In this document: piece by piece, positions 18,610 to 32,212 of the stretch
Position numbering within the stretch: the stretch's first letter is position 1
How the letters are laid out: each line of letters begins with the position of its first letter
Made by a program: the position numbers and the translations under genes
Assembly (NCBI RefSeq): GCF_024346755.1
Contig: NZ_AP024861.1
Coordinates: 1 to 64,000 of the forward strand
Length of the DNA stretch: 64,000 nucleotides
From: Vibrio aerogenes
GTDB lineage: Bacteria > Pseudomonadota > Gammaproteobacteria > Enterobacterales > Vibrionaceae
Direction: 5' to 3'
The notes under the pieces: model-generated
Told to the model about the DNA's origin: nothing
The model's database searches: none
What the model saw: the letters and a program-made list of their open reading frames with translations, nothing else

Positions 18610-18913
18610 GATGTACTCCGAATAATTCTGGAGGTGCTATTCTAGTCTCGTCAGTCACAAAATAAATAGCGATATGTTATGGCTCATAACCAGATCTGTT
18701 GATCTGGGGATAACTCATAGTTTTTTCCAATGAATGTGGAATGATATGTGGGTAACCGGGTAAAATCAGCAAAGATCCGATAATAAAATGGTAAAAATAT
18801 GTGAATAACTTGGATCTTCTTCACCGGAATTGAGATCATTTACTGGCGATCTGCATGATCAAAAGGTAGAATTGCCAATCTTTATCAACTTATCTACTTT
18901 GAGTGAGGGAACC
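18610..18913 (+). promoter_or_regulatory. dnaA control region with DnaA boxes
   Basis: About 300 bases between the divergent binding-protein gene and dnaA. A DnaA box fitting TTWTNCACA lies on the minus strand at 18800-18808 (TGTGAATAA), with near-matches TGTGGGTAA (18747-18755) and TGGGGATAA (about 18707-18715). Four GATC sites are also present. The boxes upstream of dnaA suggest autorepression by DnaA, as in E. coli. Confidence 0.65.
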
Positions 18914-20317
18914 GTGTCATCTTCTCTTTGGTTGCAATGTATGCAACAGCTACAGGAAGAACTGCCTGCGACAGAGTTCAGTATGTGGGTTCGGCCTTTA
19001 CAAGCCGAGTTGGATGACAATACTCTCACTTTATACGCCCCGAACCGTTTCGTGCTTGACTGGGTACGGGATCGTTATTTACACAGTATCAATCGTTTAT
19101 TAAATGAGCACTGTGGCAATGACATGCCAAGTCTTCGGTTTGAAGTCGGAAGTAAGCCGGTTTCTGAACCGGTAAAACGGGCTGTCCGTACGCCCGCAGA
19201 TGTGGCTGCTGAGTCTTCTGCGCCTGCTCAGCTTCAGGCCCGAAAGCCTGTTCATAAAACCTGGGATGATGATTCAGCGCCGGTTGAAATGAACTACCGT
19301 TCTAATGTAAACCCCAAGCATAAATTTAATAATTTTGTTGAAGGTAAATCGAACCAGCTGGGTCTTGCGGCTGCAAAGCAGGTGGCCGATAACCCCGGTG
19401 CGGCTTATAACCCATTGTTCCTTTATGGTGGTACGGGTTTAGGTAAAACGCATTTATTGCATGCTGTAGGTAATGCAATCATTGATCATAACCGCAATGC
19501 AAAAGTGGTTTATATGCATTCTGAGCGCTTTGTTCAGGACATGGTAAAAGCATTGCAAAACAATGCGATCGAAGAATTCAAGCGTTATTATCGAAGTGTT
19601 GATGCGTTGCTGATCGATGATATTCAGTTTTTCGCCAATAAAGAGCGCTCTCAGGAAGAATTCTTTCACACTTTTAATGCCCTGCTGGAAGGTAATCAGC
19701 AAATTATTCTGACATCTGACCGCTATCCTAAAGAGATTAGTGGTGTAGAAGATCGGTTGAAATCACGCTTTGGCTGGGGGTTGACGGTTGCTATTGAGCC
19801 TCCGGAACTCGAAACCCGGGTGGCGATTTTGATGAAGAAGGCTGAAGACCACCAAATTCATCTGGCGGACGAAGTGGCATTTTTTATCGCCAAAAGATTA
19901 CGTTCTAATGTGCGCGAGCTTGAAGGTGCTTTAAACCGGGTAATTGCAAATGCAAACTTTACCGGTCGTCCGATTACGATCGATTTTGTCCGTGAGGCAC
20001 TGCGTGACTTGCTGGCATTGCAGGAGAAGCTGGTGACCATTGATAATATTCAGAAAACAGTCGCTGAATATTATAAAATCAAAGTGGCAGATCTCTTGTC
20101 GAAACGTCGTTCCCGTTCTGTTGCCCGCCCAAGACAGCTGGCTATGGCGCTGGCGAAAGAACTGACGAACCACAGCTTACCTGAGATAGGTGATGCGTTT
20201 GGCGGGCGTGATCATACCACGGTACTCCATGCCTGCCGAAAAATTGAACAGCTCAGAGAAGAAAGTCATGACATCAAGGAAGATTATTCAAATCTGATCC
20301 GGACTTTATCCTCTTAA
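18914..20317 (+). CDS. dnaA: Chromosomal replication initiator DnaA
   Basis: A 467-residue initiator that opens oriC. I chose the GTG at 18914 ([20 protein letters not shown]), preceded by GAGGGA; the upstream in-frame ATG at 18830 adds 28 residues without homology. Domain I is residues 1-90, a linker follows, then the AAA+ domain with Walker [10 protein letters not shown] and Walker [10 protein letters not shown]. The C-terminal domain IV carries the DnaA-box signature [12 protein letters not shown]. It leads the dnaA-dnaN-recF-gyrB series. Confidence 0.97.
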   Translation: MSSSLWLQCMQQLQEELPATEFSMWVRPLQAELDDNTLTLYAPNRFVLDWVRDRYLHSINRLLNEHCGNDMPSLRFEVGSKPVSEPVKRAVRTPADVAAESSAPAQLQARKPVHKTWDDDSAPVEMNYRSNVNPKHKFNNFVEGKSNQLGLAAAKQVADNPGAAYNPLFLYGGTGLGKTHLLHAVGNAIIDHNRNAKVVYMHSERFVQDMVKALQNNAIEEFKRYYRSVDALLIDDIQFFANKERSQEEFFHTFNALLEGNQQIILTSDRYPKEISGVEDRLKSRFGWGLTVAIEPPELETRVAILMKKAEDHQIHLADEVAFFIAKRLRSNVRELEGALNRVIANANFTGRPITIDFVREALRDLLALQEKLVTIDNIQKTVAEYYKIKVADLLSKRRSRSVARPRQLAMALAKELTNHSLPEIGDAFGGRDHTTVLHACRKIEQLREESHDIKEDYSNLIRTLSS

Positions 20318-20383
20318 TGCTGATCGTTCTGGATTTTTGCAATTGACAGAGAACATTCGATTTTCATCACTGAAGAGCAAATT

Positions 20384-21484
20384 ATGAAATTTACTATTGA
20401 GCGCAGTCAGTTAATCAAACCCCTTCAGCAAGTCTCCGGTACCGTTGGCGGACGGACGACACTCCCTATTCTCAATAATATTTTGCTGACAGTTGAAGAG
20501 AATACGTTAATGCTCACAGCAACCGATCTGGAAGTAGAGCTGATCGGTAAAGTGAACCTTGAAGGCGAGGTTGAAGGCGGCAGCGTGACGGTGCCGGGGC
20601 GTAAGTTTCTGGATATTTGCCGTGGATTACCTGACTCAGCTTCTTTATCTGTCACGCTGGATGATACCCGGCTGTTAATCCGCTCCGGGCGCAGCCGTTT
20701 CTCTCTGGCAACCTTACCAGCAGCTGAATTTCCCAATATTGAGGACTGGCAGAGTGAGCTTTCTGTGTCTTTGCCTCAGGCAAAGCTACGTGGTCTGATC
20801 GAGAAAACCCAGTTTTCTATGGCGAACCAGGATGTTCGCTATTATATGAATGGCATGTTGTTTGATATTGAAGATACAACACTCAGGACGGTTGCGACGG
20901 ATGGGCACCGGATGGCTGTCGCCCAGATGACTCTGGACGAGCCGTTAAACCCTTTACAGATTATTGTACCGCGTAAAGGGATTCTGGAACTGGTGAAGTT
21001 ACTGGATGCGCCCGAAGAACCTGTGATGCTGCAAATCGGTAACGCGAATATCCGGATCACAGTGAATGAGTTTATCTTTACATCCAAGTTGATTGATGGC
21101 CGTTTTCCTGATTATCGCCGGGTGATGCCACAGCAAACGAATAAGACGCTGACGGCGCCTTGCGATGTACTTCGCCATTCATTTTCCCGTGTTGCGATTC
21201 TGTCGAATGAAAAGTTTCGGGGAGTGCGTTTGAGTATCCATAACAATGAAATGCGCATGACAGCGAATAACCCGGAGCAGGAAGAAGCAGAAGAAATGCT
21301 GGATGTTGAATATGAAGGTACTGAGATTGAAATCGGTTTTAATGTCAGCTACTTACTTGATGTTCTGAATACCCTGAAAAGTGAGCAGGTTCGTTTCTCA
21401 ATGTCAGACTCAGTGGCCAGTACCCTGATTGAAAACCCTGACGATGAAAGTGCGATGTACGTTGTGATGCCGATTCGTTTGTAA
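20384..21484 (+). CDS. dnaN: DNA polymerase III beta sliding clamp
   Basis: A 366-residue clamp of three repeated domains (about 1-120, 125-245, 246-366), matching the E. coli length. It begins [19 protein letters not shown] and ends VMPIRL, the conserved C-terminus near the peptide-binding groove. It rings DNA and holds polymerase III and repair enzymes. It starts 66 bases after dnaA. Confidence 0.97.
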   Translation: MKFTIERSQLIKPLQQVSGTVGGRTTLPILNNILLTVEENTLMLTATDLEVELIGKVNLEGEVEGGSVTVPGRKFLDICRGLPDSASLSVTLDDTRLLIRSGRSRFSLATLPAAEFPNIEDWQSELSVSLPQAKLRGLIEKTQFSMANQDVRYYMNGMLFDIEDTTLRTVATDGHRMAVAQMTLDEPLNPLQIIVPRKGILELVKLLDAPEEPVMLQIGNANIRITVNEFIFTSKLIDGRFPDYRRVMPQQTNKTLTAPCDVLRHSFSRVAILSNEKFRGVRLSIHNNEMRMTANNPEQEEAEEMLDVEYEGTEIEIGFNVSYLLDVLNTLKSEQVRFSMSDSVASTLIENPDDESAMYVVMPIRL

Positions 21485-21495
21485 TTGGTTTATCT

Positions 21496-22575
21496 ATGCC
21501 ACTGACTCGTCTCATGATTCAACAGTTTAGGAATATTAAAGCCTGTGATATTGAATTGTCATCAGGCTTTAACTTTCTTATCGGGCCGAACGGTAGCGGC
21601 AAAACCAGCCTTCTGGAAGCTTTGTATATGCTCGGGTACGGGCGTTCATTCCGTAGTTCTTTAACCGGCAGGGTGATTCAGAATGCATGTCAGGAGCTGT
21701 TTGTTCATGGCCGGTTGCTCAATTCAGAACAAATTGAGACACCTATCGGAATTAATAAGCAGCGTGATGGTGCGGTTGAGGTTAAAATAGGCGGATTGTC
21801 CGGCCAGAAGTTATCTCAGCTGACTCAGGTATTACCGCTACAGCTGATTCATCCTGAAGGTTTTGAGTTATTGACTGATGGTCCGAAACAGCGCCGGGCT
21901 TTTATTGACTGGGGTGTTTTTTATTCCGTCCCTGCTTTTTTTGAGTCCTGGGGGCGTTTTCGTCGCTTAAACAAACAGCGAAATGCCTTATTAAAAACGG
22001 CAACCTCTTATCGGGAAATGCAATACTGGGATGCTGAGCTCTCAAGTCTTGCGGAACAAATCGATACGTGGCGGGCCGGTTATGTTGAACAGATAAAAAC
22101 AGGTACGGAAAGTCTGTGTCAGGACTTTTTACCTGAATTTGATATCCGGCTGCAATACTACCGTGGCTGGGACAAAGAAACATCTTATCGGGAGCTGCTC
22201 GAAAGAAACTTTGAGCGCGATAAAATGTTAGGATATACGTTTAGTGGTCCGAATAAAGCCGATTTGCGGATTCGGGTCAATGGCACACCGGTTGAAGATA
22301 TTTTATCCAGAGGGCAGCTGAAACTAATGGTTTGTGCGCTCAGGGTTGCTCAGGGACAGCATCTCACTTCTTTGACCGGAAAACAGTGTATCTATCTTAT
22401 TGATGATTTTGCTTCGGAGCTGGACAGCGAGCGCCGTAAATTACTGGCGGATTGTTTTAAAGCGACCGGAGCTCAGGTTTTTGTAAGTTCTATTACGCAA
22501 AGCCAGGTGGATGACATGGTGATGTCAGACAGTAAAATGTTCCATATGGAACAAGGCCGGATAGAGCAGGGATAA
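21496..22575 (+). CDS. recF: DNA replication and repair protein RecF
   Basis: A 359-residue SMC-like ATPase that loads RecA at gaps with RecO and RecR. Walker [16 protein letters not shown] is at about residues 30-44, the signature [18 protein letters not shown] at about 268-285 and Walker [13 protein letters not shown] at about 297-308. It starts 11 bases after dnaN and ends 18 bases before gyrB, so the genes are tightly coupled. Confidence 0.96.
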   Translation: MPLTRLMIQQFRNIKACDIELSSGFNFLIGPNGSGKTSLLEALYMLGYGRSFRSSLTGRVIQNACQELFVHGRLLNSEQIETPIGINKQRDGAVEVKIGGLSGQKLSQLTQVLPLQLIHPEGFELLTDGPKQRRAFIDWGVFYSVPAFFESWGRFRRLNKQRNALLKTATSYREMQYWDAELSSLAEQIDTWRAGYVEQIKTGTESLCQDFLPEFDIRLQYYRGWDKETSYRELLERNFERDKMLGYTFSGPNKADLRIRVNGTPVEDILSRGQLKLMVCALRVAQGQHLTSLTGKQCIYLIDDFASELDSERRKLLADCFKATGAQVFVSSITQSQVDDMVMSDSKMFHMEQGRIEQG

Positions 22576-22590
22576 ACATAAAGAGAGTAA

Positions 22591-25008
<2,418 letters not shown>

Positions 25009-25028
25009 CACGTTTGGAACCTGATCTT

Positions 25029-25066
25029 AAAAAAACAACCGCTCTTGATCAGGGCGGTTGTTTTTT
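25029..25066 (+). terminator. Intrinsic terminator after gyrB
   Basis: AACAACCGC and GCGGTTGTT form a 9-bp stem around an 11-base loop, flanked by A6 on the left and T6 on the right. It may work on both strands. It lies 20 bases past the gyrB stop. Confidence 0.92.
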
Positions 25067-25103
25067 ATTGGTGGAAAATTTTTTTTAATTTTTTTCTTAC
25101 GAT

Positions 25104-25133
25104 CCCTTGAATCCGGAAAAAACGATCTTATAT
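25104..25133 (+). promoter_or_regulatory. Candidate sigma-32 heat-shock promoter for hsp20
   Basis: CCCTTGAA (25104-25111) matches the sigma-32 -35 element well. A 14-base spacer leads to TCTTATAT (25126-25133), a partial match to CCCCATNT. The resulting leader would be about 175 bases and would contain the three hairpins described at 25234-25313. Confidence 0.5.
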
Positions 25134-25233
25134 ATGAAAGTGAAGAGGATGCCGCAAGGGCCTCGGAAACAGTGACCACAACTTGCTCAGAAGAGAAGAT
25201 TGCTGGTGACATGATTAAATACGAATAATTGAC

Positions 25234-25319
25234 ACCTATGTCGAATGAATAGGTTGTTCAATGTCTGGCTAAACCTGAAAAGCCGGACCTATTGCTTCAT
25301 TAAAGAGGATAGGACTATG
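25234..25319 (+). ncRNA. ROSE-type RNA thermometer in the hsp20 leader (candidate)
   Basis: Three successive hairpins precede the start codon: ACCTAT/ATAGGT (25234-25254), CTGGCT/AGCCGG (25265-25286), and a final one pairing 25288-25297 with 25305-25313. In the last hairpin CCTATTGCTT pairs with GAGGATAGG, burying the Shine-Dalgarno, with G25294 of the TTGCT motif bulged. A UYGCU motif opposite the ribosome site with a bulged G is the defining feature of ROSE elements, which open on heating. Pairing was worked out by hand. Confidence 0.75.
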
Positions 25320-25757
25320 AGAACCATCGATTTCACTCCTTTATACCGTAATGCTATTGGTTTCGACCGTTTGTTCAACATGATGGAAACAGCAAATGCA
25401 AAAAATGCTTCTGCTGGTTATCCGCCATACAATATTGAACAAAAATCAGAAAATCAGTACCGAATCACCATGGCAGTCGCCGGATTTGCAGACGCTGAGC
25501 TGGAAATTACCCAACAGGAAAATACCTTACTTGTCCGGGGCGAACGTCAGCCTGAAGACGAAAAAACATATGTCTATCAAGGTATTGCTGAACGAAACTT
25601 CGAGCGTAAATTCCAGTTAGCGGATTATGTCAAAGTGACCGGTGCGACCATGGAAAATGGTTTGCTTCATGTGGATCTGGAACGTGAAATTCCTGAAGCC
25701 ATGCAGCCCCGGAAAATTGCCATTAACGGTAAAACACTCATCGAAAATAAAGAATGA
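25317..25757 (+). CDS. ibpA: Small heat-shock protein (Hsp20/IbpA type)
   Basis: A 146-residue holdase chaperone. The short N-terminal arm is residues 1-35, the alpha-crystallin domain about 36-125 ([20 protein letters not shown] to [13 protein letters not shown]), and the C-terminal IxI-type motif is KIAIN. It binds unfolding proteins under heat stress. I chose the ATG at 25317 ([11 protein letters not shown]): it matches IbpA proteins and follows GAGGATAGG, while the longer frame from 25245 would run through the leader hairpins. Confidence 0.95.
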   Translation: MRTIDFTPLYRNAIGFDRLFNMMETANAKNASAGYPPYNIEQKSENQYRITMAVAGFADAELEITQQENTLLVRGERQPEDEKTYVYQGIAERNFERKFQLADYVKVTGATMENGLLHVDLEREIPEAMQPRKIAINGKTLIENKE

Positions 25758-25840
25758 TGAGACAGCTTTGATAGCCGATTCGTTTAAACAACCATGAATT
25801 CGTTTCAAACTATCAAGTGTTTTTAAAATAAAGTAGTGAA

Positions 25841-25864
25841 AGAGCGCCGTTAGGCGCTCTTTTT
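25841..25864 (+). terminator. Intrinsic terminator after hsp20
   Basis: AGAGCGCC-gtta-GGCGCTCT is a perfect 8-bp stem followed by TTTT. It lies about 85 bases past the hsp20 stop and ahead of the convergent chemoreceptor gene. Confidence 0.92.
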
Positions 25865-25923
25865 GATCGTCTCCCATGAACGAACTCAAAACGAGTATTC
25901 AGTCCGTGAGAACTCCGTTTGTT

Positions 25924-27882
25924 TCAGAACTTAAACTGTTCCACCTGCTGACTGACCGACTGTGCCGCGCCAACAAATTCCTGACTCGACTCTGAAGTTT
26001 CCTGCGCGCTGAGCTGGTGAGCATCGCAAAGTTCCGAAACCTGGCTGATGACCACATCGATTTCCTGAATCGCGCTGTTTTGTCGATCAGTTAACCCGGC
26101 AATCATTTCCAGTTGTTGAGAAATAGAATGAACTTCCTTAACGGAGTTGTTCAGTTCCCTGCTGGATTCTTCTATTCCGTTCACACAGGTTGCAGTGATA
26201 TCCAGACACGCCTGCATCGACTGAGTTGCCTGATGACTCTGGGCCTGAAGGCGATCAATTTTTTCGCGTATTTCGCTGGTTGACTCATTAGTTCGCAGTG
26301 ACAAAGCCCTGACTTCATCAGCAACAACCGCAAATCCCCGGCCGGCATCACCCGCTCTGGCGGCTTCAATTGCTGCATTCAGGGCCAGCAGATTCGTTTG
26401 GTCAGAAATGGATGAAATGACATCAACAATCGAGTTAATACTTTCTACATCTCTGGCAACTTCTTCAATAATTTCTGATGATTGACCAATTTCATGACTG
26501 AGTTGCGTCATTTCCTGAGTCGAATGGGTGATTGAATGCTGGACGTGATTCATGCTCTCAACGATGTGCTTTGAAAAGTCTGCCGCTTTTTCTGCGGATT
26601 GATCAATTGCATCAGATTCTTCGGTAATCGCCTTAAACTCCTGATTGAGCGTTTGCATGGATTGTTGCTGCGCAATAATTTGCTCACTGATGTTCTTTGA
26701 AGCTTCGGCATTGTGATAAGCGGAGTGCTCAACTTGTAAAGCGCTGGTACGGACGATGGAAAAAGAGTCACTCAAGGCATTGATAAACTGGTTAAAACAT
26801 TGCGCCAGCTGCCCGATTTCAGCCTGATCATTGACGTTGATTCTGGCTGATAAATTTTTATTCTGCGCGATTTTTGTAATTTGTGAACTGACCTGACGAA
26901 TCGGATCCACAATTGAGCCGGAAAACCATATGGTTAGTCCCAGAGAGAGCAGAATAATCAGTCCGCTGATTAACATAGTGTTTCTCCGGTTCGCATCATA
27001 TGCAGCGAACACTTCCTGAGCTGGCATGCAGGCGAAAATAATCCGGTTAATCTCCGGAATATAGTAAGCGGCTGCAAGCCATTCATCCTCGTGAACCCTG
27101 AAATCTGTCCGGGCTGTCTGACCTTTCATCGCCTGAGTTATGACCTGAGTAAAGTCAGTGCCGTTATCTATTTGACTGATCGATTTTCCTATCAGGCTGA
27201 CATTGCCGTGAATAGATATTTTTCCTTGTGGATCCGTAATAAAAACATAGCCATTATTACCGAAATGGTATTGCCCGATTGTTTTGCTGAGATTGGTAAT
27301 ATCCAGTGATAATCCACTGACACCGACGAGCTGCCCCCGTCGCTCGGAACGAACATTAATATAGAGAAATGTTTTGCCGTTAAACCCGGAAGTATCCAGA
27401 TTGATGGCATAAGGTTTTCCTGAGTCAATAAACTGATAAAACCATTGATCGTCTGAGTCATTGCGGCTTAAAGTTTTTTTGTTGATCCCATCACCAGCGG
27501 CATAAATAACCTGATTATTTTTCGCTGAAGATAAAAAAATACTGGCGCTCCCGGTTCGCTGGCGTAAATCAGACATATATCTGATCATGGTTTGCTCAGA
27601 AACATGGGAAGTGTCGCCGGTAAGGTAGTCTGTCACATACGTGGCATTGGCAAATGCAATCCCTTCAGTAATCGGAGCTTTCAGATCGGCTAAAATCTTA
27701 TTACCGGCTTTCTGTACCTGAGCGGGTAATTCAACATTAAGTACCCTTTCCTGTGCCAGTGACTTATTCAGGTACTGATTGACGAAGATAATGATACCCA
27801 GAGAGATGAGCAATAAACCACACATTGAAAAAATAAAGCGCGTTTTAATAGAAATATGATTAAGGTACTGAGAACCTGGCAT
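25924..27882 (-). CDS. Methyl-accepting chemotaxis protein
   Basis: A 652-residue transmembrane chemoreceptor. Membrane segments lie near residues 14-34 and 302-325; between them is a periplasmic double-Cache-like sensor of about 270 residues. A HAMP domain follows at about 326-380, then the helical signalling domain with the conserved tip ([17 protein letters not shown] and [11 protein letters not shown]). Ligand unknown. It is a solitary gene convergent with hsp20 and divergent from msrP, the left edge of the second accessory block. Confidence 0.93.
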   Translation of the reverse strand: MPGSQYLNHISIKTRFIFSMCGLLLISLGIIIFVNQYLNKSLAQERVLNVELPAQVQKAGNKILADLKAPITEGIAFANATYVTDYLTGDTSHVSEQTMIRYMSDLRQRTGSASIFLSSAKNNQVIYAAGDGINKKTLSRNDSDDQWFYQFIDSGKPYAINLDTSGFNGKTFLYINVRSERRGQLVGVSGLSLDITNLSKTIGQYHFGNNGYVFITDPQGKISIHGNVSLIGKSISQIDNGTDFTQVITQAMKGQTARTDFRVHEDEWLAAAYYIPEINRIIFACMPAQEVFAAYDANRRNTMLISGLIILLSLGLTIWFSGSIVDPIRQVSSQITKIAQNKNLSARINVNDQAEIGQLAQCFNQFINALSDSFSIVRTSALQVEHSAYHNAEASKNISEQIIAQQQSMQTLNQEFKAITEESDAIDQSAEKAADFSKHIVESMNHVQHSITHSTQEMTQLSHEIGQSSEIIEEVARDVESINSIVDVISSISDQTNLLALNAAIEAARAGDAGRGFAVVADEVRALSLRTNESTSEIREKIDRLQAQSHQATQSMQACLDITATCVNGIEESSRELNNSVKEVHSISQQLEMIAGLTDRQNSAIQEIDVVISQVSELCDAHQLSAQETSESSQEFVGAAQSVSQQVEQFKF

Positions 27883-28088
27883 GACGTTGTGCTCCTTAAA
27901 ATAGTCTTCTTCCTGAAGAAAGTCGGTCTGGAGAGTGACTTGTTATGCGTATTTATGAGTATGTTTTTTTTGATATTAGCTTATATCCGGTGCTTTTTTT
28001 ATACAGTGTGTAATTTTTCTGCTACGGGGACGTCTAATTAAGACCAGAGTCAGATTTTTCATGTATTCATCCATCATGGGGAGTAATC

Positions 28089-29090
28089 ATGTTAATTAAG
28101 AGAAAGCCACAACTCACAGAAGCAGATGTGACACCCGAAGCGATTTATCAGGCAAGACGCCAGTTTATGAAAGGTGCGTTTATGCTTGGGGCTGGTGCGA
28201 TGCTTCCTTCCGGAATGGTTACTGCAGCGCCAGACAATCAGGATGGTTCTTTTCATCCGCAAACACCTGCGTGGCTGAAGCAACAAATTCAGAATTCACA
28301 GAGTCATGAACAGCTTATCAAGGATAAACTCACACCTTATTCAACAGTGACTGAATACAATAATTTTTATGAATTTGGTTTTAGTAAACGTGAACCCGCC
28401 AGATTGTCTGGTGAGTTTGCGCCGTTTCCGTGGCAGGTTGAAATTGCCGGAGAGGTCGCCAAGCCCGGTCATTATCATCTGGAAGATTTACTGAAAGGTA
28501 TTCAGCTCGAAGAACGAATTTACCGCCTTCGTTGTGTTGAAGCCTGGTCGATGGTGATTCCGTGGATTGGATTTCCGCTGGCTTCATTACTGAAGCGCTT
28601 TGAGCCGACCAGCCGGGCAAAGTATGTTGCATTTACCACGGTTGTGCGTCCGGAGCAGATGCCGGCACAGAAGAGTCGTTTCAGTACGATTAAGTGGCCT
28701 TATGTTGAAGGTCTGAGAATCGATGAAGCCATGCATCCGCTGACTCTGATGGCTGTCGGGCTGTATGGAAAAACATTACCTAATCAGAATGGTGCGCCTT
28801 TCCGGTTGGTGGTGCCATGGAAATATGGGTTTAAAAGTATTAAGTCAATCGTCAAAATTGAGCTGACAGAGAAACAACCGCCAACGACATGGAGCCAGAT
28901 CGCGCCGCAGGAATATGGTTTTTACGCCAATGTGAATCCAAATGTTGATCATCCCCGCTGGACTCAGAAAGAGGAAAGGCGATTACCCTCCGGTCTTTTC
29001 AAGCCCAATATTATCCCGACTCAGCTATTTAATGGTTATGATGAAGTGGCTTCATTGTATGAAGGGATGGATTTATCCCGGAATTACTGA
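28089..29090 (+). CDS. msrP: Methionine sulfoxide reductase catalytic subunit MsrP
   Basis: A 333-residue periplasmic molybdoenzyme (YedY) that repairs oxidised methionines in envelope proteins. The twin-arginine signal RRQFMKG is at residues 23-29, cut after about 47. The molybdenum-binding cysteine lies in [15 protein letters not shown] near residue 147. GGGGAG lies six bases upstream of the start. It is followed by its membrane partner msrQ. Confidence 0.95.
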   Translation: MLIKRKPQLTEADVTPEAIYQARRQFMKGAFMLGAGAMLPSGMVTAAPDNQDGSFHPQTPAWLKQQIQNSQSHEQLIKDKLTPYSTVTEYNNFYEFGFSKREPARLSGEFAPFPWQVEIAGEVAKPGHYHLEDLLKGIQLEERIYRLRCVEAWSMVIPWIGFPLASLLKRFEPTSRAKYVAFTTVVRPEQMPAQKSRFSTIKWPYVEGLRIDEAMHPLTLMAVGLYGKTLPNQNGAPFRLVVPWKYGFKSIKSIVKIELTEKQPPTTWSQIAPQEYGFYANVNPNVDHPRWTQKEERRLPSGLFKPNIIPTQLFNGYDEVASLYEGMDLSRNY

Positions 29091-29168
29091 TTCAGCGTCC
29101 CGGACTGACTTTCGGGTGTCAGGCCGGTCGCGGTCAGCCGATCTTAATATGGAGTACAGGATATCAAT

Positions 29169-29783
29169 ATGTCAGTGACGATTCGCCGTTGGGTTATTTT
29201 CTTCGCAGCATGTTTGCCGGCTATTGCATTGGTTGTCGGTGCGGTTCATCAGACACTGGGCGCTGATCCCGCCAAGACCATTGTCTGGGAAACCGGTCAG
29301 TGGGCATTACGTTTTCTGCTGATTACTCTGGCGGTTTCTCCGCTGGTCCGTTACCTGAAATGGCGTTGGCTGATGATACACCGCAGAATGTTGGGTTTGT
29401 TTTCGTTGTTTTATGCGGTGTTGCATCTGTTGGCTTACTACCAGTTTATTCTGGGGGGCAACTTGCTGATGCTGGGGAGTGAAATCGTCCACCGTCCCTA
29501 TATTCTGGCGGGTGCACCAGCGATTTTGATGTTGATTATTTTGGGGGTGACCTCGACGCAAGGCTGGATGAAGCGGCTGGGTAAGCGATGGCAGCAACTT
29601 CACCGTCTGATTTATCCGGCTCTGGTCTTGGCCTGGATTCACCTGTTCTGGCAAGTCCGGGCCAGTTATCAGGATGCCTTTATCTATGGTGTGCTTGGCG
29701 GCATTTTGCTGGCCATACGCTTTCCACGCTGGCAGGCACAATGGAAAGGATTCATCCGTAAGCGTCATCATCCGGAAAGATGA
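29169..29783 (+). CDS. msrQ: Haem-binding membrane subunit MsrQ
   Basis: A 204-residue, six-helix membrane protein (YedZ) of the ferric-reductase-like family that passes quinone electrons to MsrP. Haem-ligand histidines fit the segments MIHRRMLGL (about 70-78), YAVLHLLAYYQF (about 82-93) and LHRLIYPALVLAWIHLFWQ (about 144-162). Length and content match the E. coli protein. It follows msrP by 78 bases and ends 4 bases before the convergent nikE stop. Confidence 0.93.
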   Translation: MSVTIRRWVIFFAACLPAIALVVGAVHQTLGADPAKTIVWETGQWALRFLLITLAVSPLVRYLKWRWLMIHRRMLGLFSLFYAVLHLLAYYQFILGGNLLMLGSEIVHRPYILAGAPAILMLIILGVTSTQGWMKRLGKRWQQLHRLIYPALVLAWIHLFWQVRASYQDAFIYGVLGGILLAIRFPRWQAQWKGFIRKRHHPER

Positions 29784-29787
29784 TGCA

Positions 29788-30603
29788 TCACTCCCGGAGT
29801 TGACTGTTTTTGTGTTCTGCCGGGCGCACCGGAAATGGCGGTAAAATTGCGTCCTGTAATGCTTTGGCGGCCGGGTGGTTGAATTGCAGTGGTCCGGATA
29901 CCGCCTGACACTCAACAATCGATCCCTGATGCATCACCACGACATGTTGACAAAACAGGTGAACCAAGCGCAGGTCATGGGTAATAAACAGATAAGCAAC
30001 GCCGGTTTGCTGCTGGATTTGCTGTAGATACTTCATCAGTTGTGACTGGAGTAAGCGGTCCAGACCCGAAAGTGATTCATCGAGAATAATCAAAGACGGG
30101 GAGGGGGCAAGTGCCCGGGCCAGACAGACCCGCTGCAGCTGTCCGCCGCTCATTTGATGTGGTTTCCTGATGCGATCAGCATGGCTCAATCCGACAAGCG
30201 CCAGTAACGCCAGAACCCGCTGTTCTTTTTCCCGGATGTTCATCTGGGTCAGATAATCCAGCGGCTCCTGAATGATTTCCCCGACGGTAAAGTTTGGATC
30301 AACGGCACTGAACGAGTCCTGAAAGACCATCTGCACATCGCGCTGAAATGCTTTTTTGTCCGATGGTGTCAAATGAGCGATATCCTGTTTCTGGTACAGT
30401 ACTTTACCCTGTGACGGTTTTTCAAGACCGCACAGCAAGCGGGCCAGTGTACTTTTTCCACTACCGCTGCCACCCACTAAGGCCAGTGTTTCTCCCGGTC
30501 TGATTTGCAGATTAACATCCTGCAGAACACGCCGGGTGATGGGATGCTGAAACAAGGGATGACGCTGATAAGTATGATGAAGATGACATGTCTCAATTAA
30601 CAT
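29788..30603 (-). CDS. nikE: Nickel ABC transporter ATP-binding protein NikE
   Basis: A 271-residue ATPase, last in nikABCDE. Walker A GGSGSGKS is near residue 44-51, the signature SGGQLQRVCLARALA near 152-166, Walker B LIILDESLSGLD, and H-loop ITHDLRLVHLFCQ. The C-terminal DAILPPFPVRP segment resembles the end of E. coli NikE (NAVLPAFPVR), which supports nickel over peptide transport. It overlaps the nikD stop by 7 bases. Confidence 0.9.
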   Translation of the reverse strand: MLIETCHLHHTYQRHPLFQHPITRRVLQDVNLQIRPGETLALVGGSGSGKSTLARLLCGLEKPSQGKVLYQKQDIAHLTPSDKKAFQRDVQMVFQDSFSAVDPNFTVGEIIQEPLDYLTQMNIREKEQRVLALLALVGLSHADRIRKPHQMSGGQLQRVCLARALAPSPSLIILDESLSGLDRLLQSQLMKYLQQIQQQTGVAYLFITHDLRLVHLFCQHVVVMHQGSIVECQAVSGPLQFNHPAAKALQDAILPPFPVRPAEHKNSQLRE

Positions 30604-31388
30604 ACAGCCTCCATCATTATTTCAGGATAGAGAGCCAGATGCGCTTTTATCAGTTCACGCGTTGTTTCATGCTCCGGATGCCAGAAAATTTTCTCAACCC
30701 GCCCTGTTTCAATAATTTTTCCCTGCTGAATGACGGCAACTTCATCAGCCAGACGTGCGACAACCCCCATATCATGGGTAACCAGCATTAATCCAAGCTG
30801 ATGTTCCTGAACCTGACGTTCCAGAATATTTAATACTTTGGCCTGTGTCAGCATATCTAAATCAGTCGTCGGCTCATCAGCAAACAGAAAGGGTGAGCCG
30901 CTCAGCAAAGCAAATGCAATCATGACGCGTTGCAGCATACCGCCACTCATTTCAAACGGGTACAAACGCAACAATTGTGTTGCATTCTCAAGCCCGACTT
31001 CTGTAAAGGCGGTTTCGATTCTCAGATTCATCTGCTGTTTATTGATGATATGGCCTGCTGCCTGCATCGTTTCTTTTGCATGTTGTCCGATAGTCCGGAC
31101 CGGATTAAAACCGCTACGGGGATTTTGCAGCACTGAAGTAACCGTTTTTCCCCGCAGTTGATGACCGCTGACTGCCTGCTGGCCCAGCCGGATGGTGCCG
31201 CTGGTCTTTGTTACACCTGCAGGCAGTAACTCTAATGCCGCAGCCAGAGTCAGTGATTTCCCGCTGCCGCTACTGCCAATCAGAGCGAGTGTCTGTCCCT
31301 GACGGAGTGTCAGGGAAAGTTCATTCACAAGTGTCTGATCCTGAGAGCGGACAGACAGACGATCGATCGTTAAAGTTTGTGATTTCAA
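30597..31388 (-). CDS. nikD: Nickel ABC transporter ATP-binding protein NikD
   Basis: A 263-residue ATPase partnered with NikE. Walker A is GSSGSGKS at about 38-45, signature MSGGMLQRVMIAFALLSG at about 145-162, Walker B FLFADEPTTDLD and H-loop VTHDMGVVARLADEV. It starts at 31388 and overlaps nikC by 4 bases. Oligopeptide-type ATPases look similar; the assignment rests on the clear NikA in the same unit. Confidence 0.9.
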   Translation of the reverse strand: MKSQTLTIDRLSVRSQDQTLVNELSLTLRQGQTLALIGSSGSGKSLTLAAALELLPAGVTKTSGTIRLGQQAVSGHQLRGKTVTSVLQNPRSGFNPVRTIGQHAKETMQAAGHIINKQQMNLRIETAFTEVGLENATQLLRLYPFEMSGGMLQRVMIAFALLSGSPFLFADEPTTDLDMLTQAKVLNILERQVQEHQLGLMLVTHDMGVVARLADEVAVIQQGKIIETGRVEKIFWHPEHETTRELIKAHLALYPEIMMEAVC

Positions 31389-32212
31389 TGTGAATGTTCC
31401 CTCTGGATATGTGGATCGAGATAATCGCGGAACCGATCACCCAACAAATTAAAACTCAGGACACTCAATAATAGTGACAGTCCCGGCCAGAAAATTAACT
31501 GAGGCTGAGTCTGCATATACTGACGCGCATCATTGATCATCACGCCCCATTCAGGTGTAGGTGCCTGAACACCCAATCCGAGAAATGACATACCGGCGAC
31601 ATGCAGCATCATATGACCGACATCGAGTGTCGCCAGCACGCACAGTTGTGCACTGACGGGCCGCAGTAAATGCCGGTAGAAAATCGCCGGGCGACTGGCG
31701 CCGGATAACCGGGCTGACAGCATATATTCCCGGTGTCGGATGCCCAGCACGATACTCCGGACAATCCGTGCATACCAGGGCCAGTGTGATAAAGCGATAG
31801 CGATAATGACATTGGTCAGCCCGGTTCCCAGCACGCCAATCATGAATAATGACAAAATCAGCGTGGGAAAGGTCATGAAAACATCAGTAAAACGCATCAG
31901 TAGCTGATCGAATCGTCCGCCGAGCAGTCCGGCGCTGCCGCCCATGAGGAGCCCAAGAAGAATAATCAGCCCGATAGCCGCCATGACAGAGCCTAATGAT
32001 GTGGAGGCGCCACATATCAGCCGGGATAAGATATCCCGGCCCAGATGATCGGTGCCCAGCCAGTGCTGTGGTGATGGCGGCAGAAAGCGATGCATTAAAT
32101 CAATCGCTGTCGGATCGTAAGGATGCAGCCACGGTGAGAACAGGGCACAACATATCAGAAGTAATGCGATGGCAGGGGCACCGTACAACATAACCGGGTT
32201 CGTCTGTTTCAT
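31385..32212 (-). CDS. nikC: Nickel ABC transporter permease NikC
   Basis: A 275-residue permease of the DppC/NikC family with about six helices, including an N-terminal helix ([18 protein letters not shown]). The conserved [18 protein letters not shown] motif is at about 52-69 and the EAA loop [19 protein letters not shown] at about 166-184. It overlaps nikB by 4 bases (ATGA), showing translational coupling. Confidence 0.9.
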   Translation of the reverse strand: MKQTNPVMLYGAPAIALLLICCALFSPWLHPYDPTAIDLMHRFLPPSPQHWLGTDHLGRDILSRLICGASTSLGSVMAAIGLIILLGLLMGGSAGLLGGRFDQLLMRFTDVFMTFPTLILSLFMIGVLGTGLTNVIIAIALSHWPWYARIVRSIVLGIRHREYMLSARLSGASRPAIFYRHLLRPVSAQLCVLATLDVGHMMLHVAGMSFLGLGVQAPTPEWGVMINDARQYMQTQPQLIFWPGLSLLLSVLSFNLLGDRFRDYLDPHIQREHSH

